From positions 1-64,000 of the forward strand of contig CAYYJS010000010.1 of assembly GCA_964472315.1 (NCBI GenBank): a stretch of 64,000 nucleotides of DNA, written 5' to 3'. Of the stretch, positions 16,717-27,217 are shown piece after piece. How positions within the stretch are numbered: the first letter of the stretch is position 1; each line of letters opens with the position of its first letter. The notes below the pieces were generated by a model. It did not search any database. It was not told the origin of the DNA and was given only the letters and a program-made list of their open reading frames with translations. Both the position numbers and the translations under genes were made by a program. The stretch is from CAYYJS01 sp964472315 (lineage in GTDB: Bacteria > Verrucomicrobiota > Kiritimatiellia > UBA8416).

Positions 16717-17685
16717 ATGACCGCGATGAAATCAGGCACCAAGGCGACGGTGAGCGTCGCCCGGTTTGTGGAGGCCAGTGGCGAGTGCATGGGGCTGGAG
16801 TTGCTCGCGGGAGCGGCCGGGCTCGGTCACACGATCCACGAGCCGACGATCAACCGGCCGGGACTCGGGTTGACCGGGTTCTACCGTTACTTCGCGAACC
16901 GTCGGATACAGGTGATCGGCGCCGCCGAGCACACGTATCTGCAATCGCTCGACGAGGTCGAGCGGATGGTCCGCCTGCGGGCGTTTTTCGCCCGGAAGAT
17001 TCCCTGCGTCGTGGTGACGCGCGGCAAGCGGGCGTTCCGGGAGTTTGCCGTCCTCGCGGAGGAGTTCGGCGTGCCGGTCTTCCGGACGTCGCTGATCACC
17101 AAGCATTTCGTAAACGCGGCGACGATCATCATGGAAAACCTGCGCGCTCCGGTGCTTAAGGTGCAAGGAACGATGGTCGAGATCATGGGTATCGGCGTCC
17201 TGATCGAAGGCCGGTCCGGCGTCGGCAAGAGCGATGCGGCGCTGGCCCTGATTCGCACGGGGCATGCCCTGGTGGCCGACGACATTACCGTCCTGCGGCG
17301 GGATTCCGGAGGCAGCATCATCGGTTCGCCGGTGACGCTCACGAAGTACCACATGGAGATCCGCGGCCTGGGCATCATCCATGTGCCGAGTCTGTTCGGG
17401 GTCTCGTCCGTCCGGGAGCAGAAGAAGCTCGACCTGGTGGTCACCCTGTGCCGGCCCGGCGAGGAGCCTGCCGACGATCTGGAGGGGACGATCCACAACC
17501 GCGATTTCATGGGCACGTCCGTGCCTCAGGTGTATGTCGTGGTTGAACCGGGACGCGATCTGGCGAACGTCATCGAGACCGCCGCCCTGAACCACAAGCT
17601 TCGGCGGCTGGGGCACGATGCGGAGAAGGAGCTGGATGCGCGGTTGGTCGCGATGCTGAGCGAAGGCAGGGAAGTCAGTGACTGA
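16717..17685 (+). CDS. hprK: HPr kinase/phosphorylase
   Basis: 322 aa. Walker A EGRSGVGKSDAALAL, LVADDITVLRR, and the HprK signature around MEIRGLGIIHVPSLFG are present, along with the N-terminal domain (ITKHFVNAATI). It phosphorylates HPr on the regulatory serine. The start at 16717 is chosen for the CAGGAGGGA upstream; ATG 16726 is possible. Its end overlaps ptsH. Confidence 0.94.
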   Translation: MTAMKSGTKATVSVARFVEASGECMGLELLAGAAGLGHTIHEPTINRPGLGLTGFYRYFANRRIQVIGAAEHTYLQSLDEVERMVRLRAFFARKIPCVVVTRGKRAFREFAVLAEEFGVPVFRTSLITKHFVNAATIIMENLRAPVLKVQGTMVEIMGIGVLIEGRSGVGKSDAALALIRTGHALVADDITVLRRDSGGSIIGSPVTLTKYHMEIRGLGIIHVPSLFGVSSVREQKKLDLVVTLCRPGEEPADDLEGTIHNRDFMGTSVPQVYVVVEPGRDLANVIETAALNHKLRRLGHDAEKELDARLVAMLSEGREVSD

Positions 17686-17971
17686 CATGGGGAACAGCGG
17701 TCAATCGTCGAGCCGGGTATTCGAGATCCGCAACCAGTACGGGATCCATGCCCGGCCCGCGGCGTTGTTTGTCAAGACGGCTTCCCGCTTCGACTGTGAC
17801 ATCACGGTCGAGAAGGACGGCATGGAGGTTTCCGGCAAGAGCATCATGGGCCTGATGACGCTCGAGGCGGGGCGCGGAACCCGGCTGAGAGTCACGGCGC
17901 AGGGGATGGATCACGAGGAAGCGCTGGACCATCTGCAAGATCTATTCACCCGCAAGTTCGATGAGGATTAG
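17678..17971 (+). CDS. ptsH: Phosphocarrier protein HPr
   Basis: 97 aa. His24 in QYGIHARPAA is the PEP-dependent phosphorylation site and Ser55 in SGKSIMGLM the HprK site; their 31-residue spacing equals that of His15/Ser46 in classical HPr. Start is GTG 17678 overlapping hprK, or ATG 17687. With HprK and EI beside it and no EII nearby, its role here may be mainly regulatory. Confidence 0.94.
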   Translation: MTDMGNSGQSSSRVFEIRNQYGIHARPAALFVKTASRFDCDITVEKDGMEVSGKSIMGLMTLEAGRGTRLRVTAQGMDHEEALDHLQDLFTRKFDED

Positions 17972-17976
17972 CCGGG

Positions 17977-19761
17977 ATGCGCGTACAGGAGTTGGAGCAT
18001 GAGGCGCGGCCGAATGTCATACTCAAGGGCATCGGCGTGTCGTCCGGGGTGGCGATCGGCCCGGTTTTCCTGCTGACGCCGGCCGTCATCCGGGTGGAGG
18101 AGCGGTCGATCCGGCCGCACGACATCGATCGCGAGATCGCGCGGTTCGAGGAAGCGCTCATCGAGACGCGCAGGCAGATCCGCGAGATCCAATCGGCGCT
18201 GGGCGTCGCGTCGAGCGGTACCGACGCTTCGATTCTCGAAGCGCACCTGATGGTTCTCGACGACCGGACGTTCGTCGAGGAGGTCATCGGCAACGTGCGC
18301 GTTGGACTGAAGAACGTCGAATTCGTCGTCAAGGCCGCGGCGGACAAGTACGCCTCCGCGCTCGAATCCGTGCGGGACGAGTATCTGCGCGAACGCGTCG
18401 CGGACGTGCGCGACGTGGGACGACGCCTGATCCGCAACTTGTGCGGCGCTGCCGCGCCGACGGCGGCCGAGGCGCCGCGCGACCACATCCTGGTGGCCGA
18501 CGACCTTGCGCCATCCGAGACGGCGTCGCTCCGGCGCGACCGGATCGCCGGTTTCGCAACCGATCTCGGCAGTCCGACGTCGCACACGGCCGTCATGGCG
18601 CGTGCGCTGGAGATTCCGGCGGTTGTCGGTCTCCACGACATCACCGGGCGCGTGTCCGCCGGCGACGAAGTGCTGATCGACGGCAACAAGGGCATCCTGA
18701 TCATCCGCCCGACGCAGGAGCAGCTCGAAGCGTACGGGCGTGTCGCCGAGACGCGCCGCTCGATCGAACAGGTGCTGGTGGGCCTGACCCGCGAACCGGC
18801 GGTGACGAAGGATGGGCATTCCATCATGCTGTCGGCCAACATCGAAGGCCCCGACGAACTGGACGCCGTCCGGCACTACGGCGCCAATGGGGTGGGCCTG
18901 TTCCGTTCGGAGTTTCTCTTTCTCTCCGCGAACCGCATGGTGACCGAAGACGAGCAATTCGCGGCGTACGAGCAGGTCGCCCGTCAACTGGCCCCGGCGC
19001 CGGTGATCGTCCGCACGATGGACCTGGGCGGCGACAAGTTCTTTCCGCAGGTGCGGGCGCACCGCGAGAGCAACCCGTTCCTGGGGTGCCGTTCGATCCG
19101 GTTGTCCCTGCAGCATCCCGAGTACTTCAAGGAACAGTTGCGCGCCATTTTGCGGGCGAGCGCGACGCGCAACGTCAAGATCATGTACCCGATGATCAGC
19201 AACGTCGACGAAGTGCTGCGCGCGAACGCCATTCTGGACGAGGCGAAGCAGGAATTGGCGACCGAAGCCGTGCCGTTCGACCCCGACATCCAGGTCGGCA
19301 TTATGATCGAGATTCCCGCGGCGGCCATGATCGCCGATGCGCTCGCGCGGCACGTCGCTTTCTTCAGTATCGGGACGAATGACCTGATCCAGTACACGAT
19401 CGCCGTCGACCGCGGCAACGAACGCGTGGCCTACCTGTACGAACCGACCCACCCGGCCGTCCTGAAGCTCATACACCGCACCATCGTCGCGGGGCACGCG
19501 CAAGGCATCTGGGTGGGGCTCTGCGGCGAGATGGCCGCCGACGCGATGTTGACGCCGTTGCTCCTCGGCATGGGGGTCGACGAGTTGAGCGTCGTACCGC
19601 GGGCGGTGCCGCTGGTCAAGGATGCGATCCGCAGCGTGACACGCGCGCAAGCCGAGGAGCTTGCAAAGTCGGCGCTTCTGTGCAACGCTTCCAAGGATGT
19701 GCTCGCCGGGTGTCGGGAACTGACCCAGCAGGTCGCCCCCGAAATCCTCGAGCTGATCTAG
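17977..19761 (+). CDS. ptsI: PTS enzyme I (PEP-protein phosphotransferase)
   Basis: 594 aa. Active-site His in GSPTSHTAVMARALEIPAVVG (core TSHTAVMA), PEP-binding domain with GVGLFRSEFLF, RTMDLGGDKFF and SIGTNDLIQYT. It transfers phosphate from PEP to HPr. Tight downstream position (5 bp from ptsH) confirms the unit hprK-ptsH-ptsI. Confidence 0.96.
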   Translation: MRVQELEHEARPNVILKGIGVSSGVAIGPVFLLTPAVIRVEERSIRPHDIDREIARFEEALIETRRQIREIQSALGVASSGTDASILEAHLMVLDDRTFVEEVIGNVRVGLKNVEFVVKAAADKYASALESVRDEYLRERVADVRDVGRRLIRNLCGAAAPTAAEAPRDHILVADDLAPSETASLRRDRIAGFATDLGSPTSHTAVMARALEIPAVVGLHDITGRVSAGDEVLIDGNKGILIIRPTQEQLEAYGRVAETRRSIEQVLVGLTREPAVTKDGHSIMLSANIEGPDELDAVRHYGANGVGLFRSEFLFLSANRMVTEDEQFAAYEQVARQLAPAPVIVRTMDLGGDKFFPQVRAHRESNPFLGCRSIRLSLQHPEYFKEQLRAILRASATRNVKIMYPMISNVDEVLRANAILDEAKQELATEAVPFDPDIQVGIMIEIPAAAMIADALARHVAFFSIGTNDLIQYTIAVDRGNERVAYLYEPTHPAVLKLIHRTIVAGHAQGIWVGLCGEMAADAMLTPLLLGMGVDELSVVPRAVPLVKDAIRSVTRAQAEELAKSALLCNASKDVLAGCRELTQQVAPEILELI

Positions 19762-19822
19762 TCGCGGCTGCGCGTTTCCACGGGGAGTGCGCGTGTCGGA
19801 AGCAACGCACAGGAGAGCCTAC

Positions 19823-20992
<1,170 letters not shown>

Positions 20993-21057
20993 GCGAAACA
21001 TCCGGACGCCGGCCGCGGAACCATGGCCGGGCCGGTGTGCATGGGGCATGGCGCCGC

Positions 21058-21078
21058 GCGCGACACGGGATGTCGCGC
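21058..21078 (+). promoter_or_regulatory. Hairpin in the metK-ahcY leader
   Basis: gcgcgaca (21058-21065) and tgtcgcgc (21071-21078) form a perfect 8-bp stem with a 5-base loop, inside the 134-base gap before ahcY. There is no T tract, so it is not an ordinary terminator. I compared the leader with what I remember of the SAH riboswitch and do not see its conserved core. Confidence 0.4.
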
Positions 21079-21126
21079 CCGGGTGGAGCATCTGGAATCG
21101 CGAACGCATAACCTCGGAGAGAGACG

Positions 21127-22560
21127 ATGGGAATCCGAAGAACGACCCGGAAGACGGCGGCGCCGAAAGCCGACCACGTGGTAGCCGACCTGTCGCTGGC
21201 GGCCTTTGGCAGGAAAGAGATCGATTTGGCCGAGCAGGAAATGCCCGGTCTCATGGAACTGCGCGAGGAATACTTCCGGGCGCAGCCGTTGAAGGGCGCG
21301 CGTATTTCGGGGTCGCTGCACATGACGGTGCAGACGGCGGTGCTGATCGAGACGCTGCGGACCCTTGGCGCCGAAATTCGATGGGCAAGCTGCAACATCT
21401 ATTCGACGCAGGACCACGCCGCCGCGGCGATCGCCGAACGCGGCATCAGCGTCTACGCGCGCAAGGGCGAGACGCTGGAGGAATACTGGGATTACACGGA
21501 TCGTATCCTGGATTGGGGTCATGGGCTGGGGCCGACATCCATCGTCGACGACGGCGGCGACGCGACGCTCCTCGTGCACCTGGGCTACAAGGCCGAAGAG
21601 GACGCCTCGGTTCTCGACCGGAAACCGGGCTCCCGCGAGGAAGCCGTCCTGCTGGCGCAGGTCCGCAAGTCGGTGGCGCGCGATCCGGACCGGTTCCACC
21701 GCATCGCGAAGGCGATCATCGGCGTTTCAGAGGAGACGACGACGGGGGTGCATCGCCTCATCCAGATGGCCGAGCGCGGGGAGTTGCTGTTCCCGGCGTT
21801 CAACGTGAACGATGCGGTGACGAAATCGAAGTTCGACAATCTGTACGGCTGCCGGCATTCGGCGGTGGACGGGATCTGCCGGGCCACGGACGTCATGTTG
21901 TCCGGCAAGGTGGTGGTCGTCGCCGGTTACGGCGATGTCGGCAAGGGGTGCTGCCAGGCGGTCAAGGGGCAGGGCGCCCGCGTGGTGGTGACCGAGATCG
22001 ACCCCATCTGCGCGCTGCAGGCCGGCATGGAGGGCCATGAGGTGATGCCGATGGAGCAGGCGTGCGAGCTCGGCGACATTTTCATCACCGCGACCGGGTG
22101 CTGCGACGTCATCACCGTCAAGCACATGCGCCGCATGAAGAACATGGCCATCGTGTGCAACATCGGGCATTTCGACAGCGAGATCCAGATCGAGGCTCTG
22201 GAGCGCTACACGTGGGAGGAAATCAAACCCCAGGTCGATCAGGTGACGTTCCCCAACGGCCGGAGCATCATCGTGCTGGCCAAGGGGCGCCTCGTGAACC
22301 TCGGGTGCGCCACGGGGCATCCCAGCTTCGTCATGTCCAACAGTTTTTCGTGTCAGACGATGGCGCAGATCGCGTTGTACGAGAACCCGTCCGCCTACGG
22401 CAAGCAGGTCTACGTGCTGCCCAAGCGGCTCGACGAGAAAGTGGCGCGGATGCACTTGCGGAAGATCGGTGTGCGACTGGATGTCCTGTCACGCAAGCAG
22501 GCGGCGTATCTGGGCATATCGAGCGAAGGGCCTTTTAAGCCGGAACATTACCGGTATTGA
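21127..22560 (+). CDS. ahcY: S-adenosyl-L-homocysteine hydrolase
   Basis: 477 aa, the long bacterial form. SLHMTVQTAVLIETL, ASCNIYSTQDHAAAAIA (core CNIYSTQDHAAA), the NAD-binding VVVAGYGDVGKGCC and FKPEHYRY C-terminus are diagnostic. It splits SAH to adenosine and homocysteine, relieving inhibition of SAM-dependent methylation. GGAGAGAG precedes the ATG. Confidence 0.97.
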   Translation: MGIRRTTRKTAAPKADHVVADLSLAAFGRKEIDLAEQEMPGLMELREEYFRAQPLKGARISGSLHMTVQTAVLIETLRTLGAEIRWASCNIYSTQDHAAAAIAERGISVYARKGETLEEYWDYTDRILDWGHGLGPTSIVDDGGDATLLVHLGYKAEEDASVLDRKPGSREEAVLLAQVRKSVARDPDRFHRIAKAIIGVSEETTTGVHRLIQMAERGELLFPAFNVNDAVTKSKFDNLYGCRHSAVDGICRATDVMLSGKVVVVAGYGDVGKGCCQAVKGQGARVVVTEIDPICALQAGMEGHEVMPMEQACELGDIFITATGCCDVITVKHMRRMKNMAIVCNIGHFDSEIQIEALERYTWEEIKPQVDQVTFPNGRSIIVLAKGRLVNLGCATGHPSFVMSNSFSCQTMAQIALYENPSAYGKQVYVLPKRLDEKVARMHLRKIGVRLDVLSRKQAAYLGISSEGPFKPEHYRY

Positions 22561-22701
22561 CCGGTTCGGCGAGGCCGCGGGCGTGCATGGGTCGGGGCGC
22601 CCGGCGGGCGTTGTCTATTGCCGACCCGTGCGCCATGCGGTAGGCTTTGTGGGCGTTTTTTGTGGTGAAGACCAGGCGAGGAACCGGAGGGTTGAGAGAC
22701 T

Positions 22702-24048
22702 ATGAGTATCGCACGGAAAGCGGTGTGGACGGCGGTGGGTGTGGCGGGGTTGCTGACGGCATGTTCGGCACGGGCGCAGGAGGAGGCCATCGAAGCCAAG
22801 TGGTATACCAGCTTCGGACTCGGCACCATTCAGTACGAGGGAGACGAGGAGCTTAAAGACGGCTTCCTGGGAACGTTGCGTCTCGGGTACGACTGGAACG
22901 AGTGGTGGTCGCTGGAGGGCGCGCTGGCGGTGGCGCCGCATCTCAAGGAGGATTTCCGCTTCGATATCCCGACGCAGACGCGCGTGTCGCGTCTCCGCGA
23001 AGCCGCCGGCGTGAGTTCGACCTATGCGTTCGGCATGTCGCTCGATGCGTTGTTCCATTTTACGCGGTGGGAGCGGGTGGACCCCTATCTGGTGCTGGGC
23101 GGCGGGTTCATCGTCTACGGCGACGAGATCGACGGCGAGCTCTTCGATCCCGCCGTTCGCGTCGGTGGCGGCTTGATGTACCACTTCAATGACCGGTGGG
23201 CCGTTCGCGCCGATGTGCGTACGTTCCTCGCCGGACGCGACACCGAGGCGAATGCGCTTGTCGACGCGGGCGCGATCTGGACATGGGGCGCCGGCGTGCC
23301 CCGCAAGCCCATGGCCAGCGGTGGCGCGCTTGACAGCGATGGCGACCGCCTGCCCGACACGCGCGAGAACGAGATCGGCACGAATCCCTACGACTACGAC
23401 ACGGACAAGGATGGGCTTTCCGACGGCGAGGAAGTGCTCGATTACGGGACGAACCCGTTGGAGAAGGATACCGATTACGACTACCTCGGCGACGGCGAGG
23501 AAGTGAAGAAGTACCAAACCAACCCGTTGCAGCGCGATACCGATAACGGCGGCGTGTGCGACGGGCACGAGGTGCTCGAAGACGGCACCGATCCGCTCGT
23601 CGGGGCGGACGATCTGCAGCTCTTCGAGCTCTATATCCAGTTCGACTACGACAAGGCGATTCTCAAAGCCGAGTACTTCGGCGAGCTCGATATCGTCAGC
23701 AAGGTTCTGATCCGCGATCCGGCTGCCACGGCGGTGATCGAGGGACATGCGGACCGCAAGAAGAATTCGGAGGCGGACTACAATCTGGACCTGTCCAAGC
23801 GGCGTGCGGAGGCCGTGCTCGAGTATCTGGTGACCAAGCGCGACATCGATCGCGGACGCCTGGCGACCAAAGGCTTCGGGTTCTCGCGGCCCAAGGCCGC
23901 GAACGATCCCGCCGTCGGAAATCCCGTGAACCGGCGTGTCGAGGTCTACATTCGCCGCAGCCCCGAGAGCAAGGCCGCCGATGCGGCCGCGGCGGCGGCG
24001 GCGACGACGCCGGTTGCGGTTCCTCCGGCGACGGCGGATGGACAGTGA
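22702..24048 (+). CDS. OmpA-family outer-membrane protein with TSP3-like calcium repeats
   Basis: 448 aa. N-terminal signal (a lipobox-like LTAC is present, or signal peptidase I cleavage after ARA). Residues about 30-200 form an 8-strand-like barrel; about 212-310 hold thrombospondin type-3-like repeats (DSDGDRLPD, DTDKDGLSDGEE, DTDYDYLGDGEE, spaced by EIGTNP, DYGTNP, KYQTNP); about 315-425 are an OmpA peptidoglycan-binding domain (FDYDKAILKAE, IEGHADRKKN, NRRVEVYI). It anchors the outer membrane to the wall. An Ala-rich tail ends the protein. Confidence 0.9.
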   Translation: MSIARKAVWTAVGVAGLLTACSARAQEEAIEAKWYTSFGLGTIQYEGDEELKDGFLGTLRLGYDWNEWWSLEGALAVAPHLKEDFRFDIPTQTRVSRLREAAGVSSTYAFGMSLDALFHFTRWERVDPYLVLGGGFIVYGDEIDGELFDPAVRVGGGLMYHFNDRWAVRADVRTFLAGRDTEANALVDAGAIWTWGAGVPRKPMASGGALDSDGDRLPDTRENEIGTNPYDYDTDKDGLSDGEEVLDYGTNPLEKDTDYDYLGDGEEVKKYQTNPLQRDTDNGGVCDGHEVLEDGTDPLVGADDLQLFELYIQFDYDKAILKAEYFGELDIVSKVLIRDPAATAVIEGHADRKKNSEADYNLDLSKRRAEAVLEYLVTKRDIDRGRLATKGFGFSRPKAANDPAVGNPVNRRVEVYIRRSPESKAADAAAAAAATTPVAVPPATADGQ

Positions 24049-24084
24049 CGGCAGGTTTTCCGGTTGCCGACAAGGAGGTTTGGG

Positions 24085-24528
24085 ATGGCGACGCTCGAGA
24101 GTGAAGACATCATGAAGCTGCTGCCCCACCGGTACCCCATGCTTCTGGTGGACCGTGTGGTGGAGTGCGATGACAAGGAACGGATTGTCGGGATCAAATG
24201 CGTCACCGTCAACGAGCCGTTCTTTCAGGGGCATTTTCCGGGGTTGCCCGTGATGCCGGGCGTTCTGCAGCTTGAGGCCATGGCTCAAACCGCGGGGATC
24301 CTGCTGAACCGTATCGCCGGCAACCCGGACGGCGTGCCGTTCTTCATGGCGATCGACAAGGCGAAGTTCCGCCGGGTGATCAAGCCCGGCGACCAGATGC
24401 GCATCGAGGTCAAGATCACGAAACTGCGCTCGAAGATGGCGCGCTTCGAAGCGCAGGTGTGCGTTGGCGATACCGTGGCGTCGGAGGCGGAAATGATGTG
24501 CATGATCACCAATCAGGCGGGCGCATGA
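24085..24528 (+). CDS. fabZ: 3-hydroxyacyl-ACP dehydratase
   Basis: 147 aa hot-dog fold. LLPHRYPMLLVDRV, GHFPGLPVMPGVLQLEAMAQ (catalytic His and Glu) and RRVIKPGDQM are FabZ signatures. It dehydrates 3-hydroxyacyl-ACP, competing with LpxA for the same substrate, and is translationally coupled to lpxA (ATGA overlap). AAGGAGGT upstream fixes the start. Confidence 0.95.
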   Translation: MATLESEDIMKLLPHRYPMLLVDRVVECDDKERIVGIKCVTVNEPFFQGHFPGLPVMPGVLQLEAMAQTAGILLNRIAGNPDGVPFFMAIDKAKFRRVIKPGDQMRIEVKITKLRSKMARFEAQVCVGDTVASEAEMMCMITNQAGA

Positions 24529-25298
24529 CACATATCCATCCCACCGCCGTCGTGGCGCCGGGCGCCGAACTGGCTGCCGGCGTCTCCATCGGTCCCTACA
24601 GCATCGTCGGCGAACATGTCCGCCTCGGCGAGGGCACGCGTATCGAGGCCCACGTGGTCATCGACGGGCACACCACGATCGGCGCCCGATGCCGCGTCTG
24701 GCCGTTTGCCTGCATCGGCATGCAGAGCCAGGACGTCAAGTACAAGGGCGGCGTCACCTATGTCGAGGTCGGCGACGACACGCTGTTGCGCGAGTACGTG
24801 ACGATCAACGCCGCCACCAACGAGGGTGAGACGACGCGCGTCGGATCGAAGTGCTTCATCCTGGCGTACTGCCATGTGGCGCATGCGTGCCGCGTCGGCA
24901 ACCAGGTTATTATGTCGAACGGCGCCACGCTGGCGGGCGATTCGGTCGTCGAAGATCAGGCGATCATCGGCGGGCTGACCGGCGTGCATCAGTTCTGCCG
25001 TATCGGCCGGCTCTGCATGGTCGGCGGGTGTTCGAAGATCGTGAAGGACCTGCCGCCCTTTACGCTGGTTGACGGCAACCCGGCGGAAGTGCGCGGTGTC
25101 AACCGGATCGGCATGGAGCGGCGCGGGATCGACGAAGGCGCGCGCAAGGCGTTGAAGGACGCCTATCGCATCCTGTATCGCGAAAACCTGCCGACGAGCG
25201 ATGCGCTGGTGGCGATACGCGAGCGCGTGCCGTCGTGCCCCGAGTTGGAGCACTTCCTTTCGTTCATCGAGAACACCCACCGGGGCATCGCAAAATGA
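24525..25298 (+). CDS. lpxA: UDP-N-acetylglucosamine acyltransferase
   Basis: 257 aa, left-handed beta-helix from hexapeptide repeats. HPTAVVAPGAEL start, then LAYCHVAHACRVGN with the catalytic His, and a helical C-terminus. First step of lipid A synthesis. Overlaps fabZ and gspD by ATGA junctions on each side, so fabZ-lpxA-gspD are probably cotranscribed. Confidence 0.95.
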   Translation: MTHIHPTAVVAPGAELAAGVSIGPYSIVGEHVRLGEGTRIEAHVVIDGHTTIGARCRVWPFACIGMQSQDVKYKGGVTYVEVGDDTLLREYVTINAATNEGETTRVGSKCFILAYCHVAHACRVGNQVIMSNGATLAGDSVVEDQAIIGGLTGVHQFCRIGRLCMVGGCSKIVKDLPPFTLVDGNPAEVRGVNRIGMERRGIDEGARKALKDAYRILYRENLPTSDALVAIRERVPSCPELEHFLSFIENTHRGIAK

Positions 25299-27217
25299 CA
25301 GGCCGCCGTCCCGCCATCTTCTGCCTCGGTCTGTTTCTGGCGGGGGGGATGTCGGCGGCGACGCCGCCGGCCCCGGACGCGACACTGGTCAACTTCTCCT
25401 TCGACAAGGTCGAGGTCGCCACCTTCGTCAAACTGGTTGGCGAGATCACGGGCAGGCGATTCGTGGTGGGCGAGGACATCAAGGGGCGGATCACCGTGGT
25501 TTCGCCGCGCGTACCGCCCGACCAGGTATACCCGTTGTTCGTGCGCATTCTGGAGTCGGCCGGGTGCTCGGTCCTGGCCGAAGACGGCCTGTACCGGATT
25601 GTCCCGCTGGCGGGAGGGACGTCGGCGCTGGCGCCGGTCGTCGGTGTCGACCAGCCGACACCCGACAGCGGAATCGTGACGAAAGTGCTGCGGCTGAAGA
25701 ATGTCGCGGCCGGCGATGTGCGGCGCGCGCTCGCGGCGCAGATGGGCGGCGGCGACCGCCCGAACATTGGCGTGCTGGACGAGACGAACCACATCCTCGT
25801 GACCGACTCGGCGGCCAATGTACGGCGCATCGAGCAGATCATCGCCGAGATCGATTTGCCGGGGCTGACGCGGGTCACGGAACTGGTGCCGCTCCAGTTC
25901 GCCTCGGCCGACGATCTGGCCTCCCAGCTCAATGCCGCGATGAGCGAGTCCGAAAGCCGTGTCGAACGCCTGCGTGCCCGCCTGTCACCGACCGGATCCT
26001 CCGTCGAAGCGCCGCGGCGCGCGCTGGCTGTGCCGGCGCCGCATTCGAACAGCCTGATTCTGGTCGGCGGCGAGTCCCAGCTTGTCGCGTTGCGCGACCT
26101 GATCGCCAAAATGGATATCGAGATGCCCACCGGACGCGGGCGCATGAATGCCATTTTTCTGCGCTACATCCGCGCCGAGGAGGCGTCCGAGAGCATCGGC
26201 GCGTTGCTGACGAAAGCGGCCGCCGTCGGCGACAAAGCCAGCGTGCGCCAGATCGCCATTCAGGGCAGCCCCGGCAGCAATGCGCTGCTGGTCGATGCCA
26301 CACCGGGCGATTTCGAGGTCGTCAAGCGCCTTGTCGAGCAACTCGATACCGTTCCCGAGCAGGTCCAGATCGATGTCGTCATCATGGAGGTCAGCCAATC
26401 GAGCGGCCTGGAGTGGGGGATTGAACTGGCCGCCATCGACCTGCCGGGCGCGGTGGGCGACTCGGTCGTCCAGGGCGGGTTTCGCCTTGGCGACGGCGCC
26501 ACGCCGTTGCTCAACACGATTCAGAGCGGCGTGTTTCCGCGCGGCCTGTCGGTCGGTGTATCGCACGGCAGCCGCCTTGACGGCGATGGCAACCTGGTCA
26601 GCAGTTCGCCGGCCATTCTGAACATTGACGCCCTGCGCAAGGCGGGGTTGCTGAAGGTGCTCTCCCAGACGTCGCTTCAGGCCCAGAATAACAAGGAGGC
26701 CACGATCCGGATCGTCAATGAAATCCCGATTCTGAAATCCACCATCGCGGGTGGCACGGGGTCAGCGCGCGACGTCATCCAGAATATCGAGCGGATGGAC
26801 GTCGGGATCAAGCTTTCGCTGACGCCGCAAGTGATTCCTGGAGGGCGTGTCAGCATGGCGCTCAACCCGAGTATCGAGGCGGTTATCGATCCGGGTCCCG
26901 ATGATACGCAGTTCGCGCCGACGATCGCGAAGCGTGAAGTGAAGACCACGGTCAGCGTCGACGATGGGCGGACGATTATCATCGCCGGTCTGACACGCGA
27001 AGACGCGCAGAAGGCGGAGCGGCGCGTGCCCATCCTGGGCTCGATTCCGTTGCTCGGCTGGCTTTTCCGCCGCAGCGTGGAGACGACCCAGCGTACGGAC
27101 TTGCTGATTTTCGTGACGCCGCGTGTCGTGGCCGATGCGGCGGTGGCCGACGATATCCGTGCCAGGCTGGAGACGCGTACGGGGCTCAAGCTGCCGGTGC
27201 CGGAGCCGCGGCCATGA
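25295..27217 (+). CDS. gspD: Type II secretion secretin
   Basis: 640 aa. Signal peptide, N0 domain (NFSFDKVEVATFVKLV), several N domains with GVLDETNHILVTD and HSNSLILVGG, and the secretin C-domain ending RRVPILGSIPLLGWLFRR (core VPILGSIPLLGWLF). It forms the outer-membrane pore for folded proteins such as the subtilase here. No lipobox is seen, so it may need a pilotin. Start overlaps lpxA. Confidence 0.93.
   Translation: MTGRRPAIFCLGLFLAGGMSAATPPAPDATLVNFSFDKVEVATFVKLVGEITGRRFVVGEDIKGRITVVSPRVPPDQVYPLFVRILESAGCSVLAEDGLYRIVPLAGGTSALAPVVGVDQPTPDSGIVTKVLRLKNVAAGDVRRALAAQMGGGDRPNIGVLDETNHILVTDSAANVRRIEQIIAEIDLPGLTRVTELVPLQFASADDLASQLNAAMSESESRVERLRARLSPTGSSVEAPRRALAVPAPHSNSLILVGGESQLVALRDLIAKMDIEMPTGRGRMNAIFLRYIRAEEASESIGALLTKAAAVGDKASVRQIAIQGSPGSNALLVDATPGDFEVVKRLVEQLDTVPEQVQIDVVIMEVSQSSGLEWGIELAAIDLPGAVGDSVVQGGFRLGDGATPLLNTIQSGVFPRGLSVGVSHGSRLDGDGNLVSSSPAILNIDALRKAGLLKVLSQTSLQAQNNKEATIRIVNEIPILKSTIAGGTGSARDVIQNIERMDVGIKLSLTPQVIPGGRVSMALNPSIEAVIDPGPDDTQFAPTIAKREVKTTVSVDDGRTIIIAGLTREDAQKAERRVPILGSIPLLGWLFRRSVETTQRTDLLIFVTPRVVADAAVADDIRARLETRTGLKLPVPEPRP

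Noticed and set aside
21000..21126. SAH or SAM riboswitch before ahcY
   Set aside because: Only one hairpin is visible; none of the conserved core sequences I remember is present.
22561..22701. Terminator after ahcY (gggtcgg at 22589 and ccgaccc at about 22619)
   Set aside because: Arms can pair but no T tract follows, and the loop is long; left as unassigned intergenic DNA.
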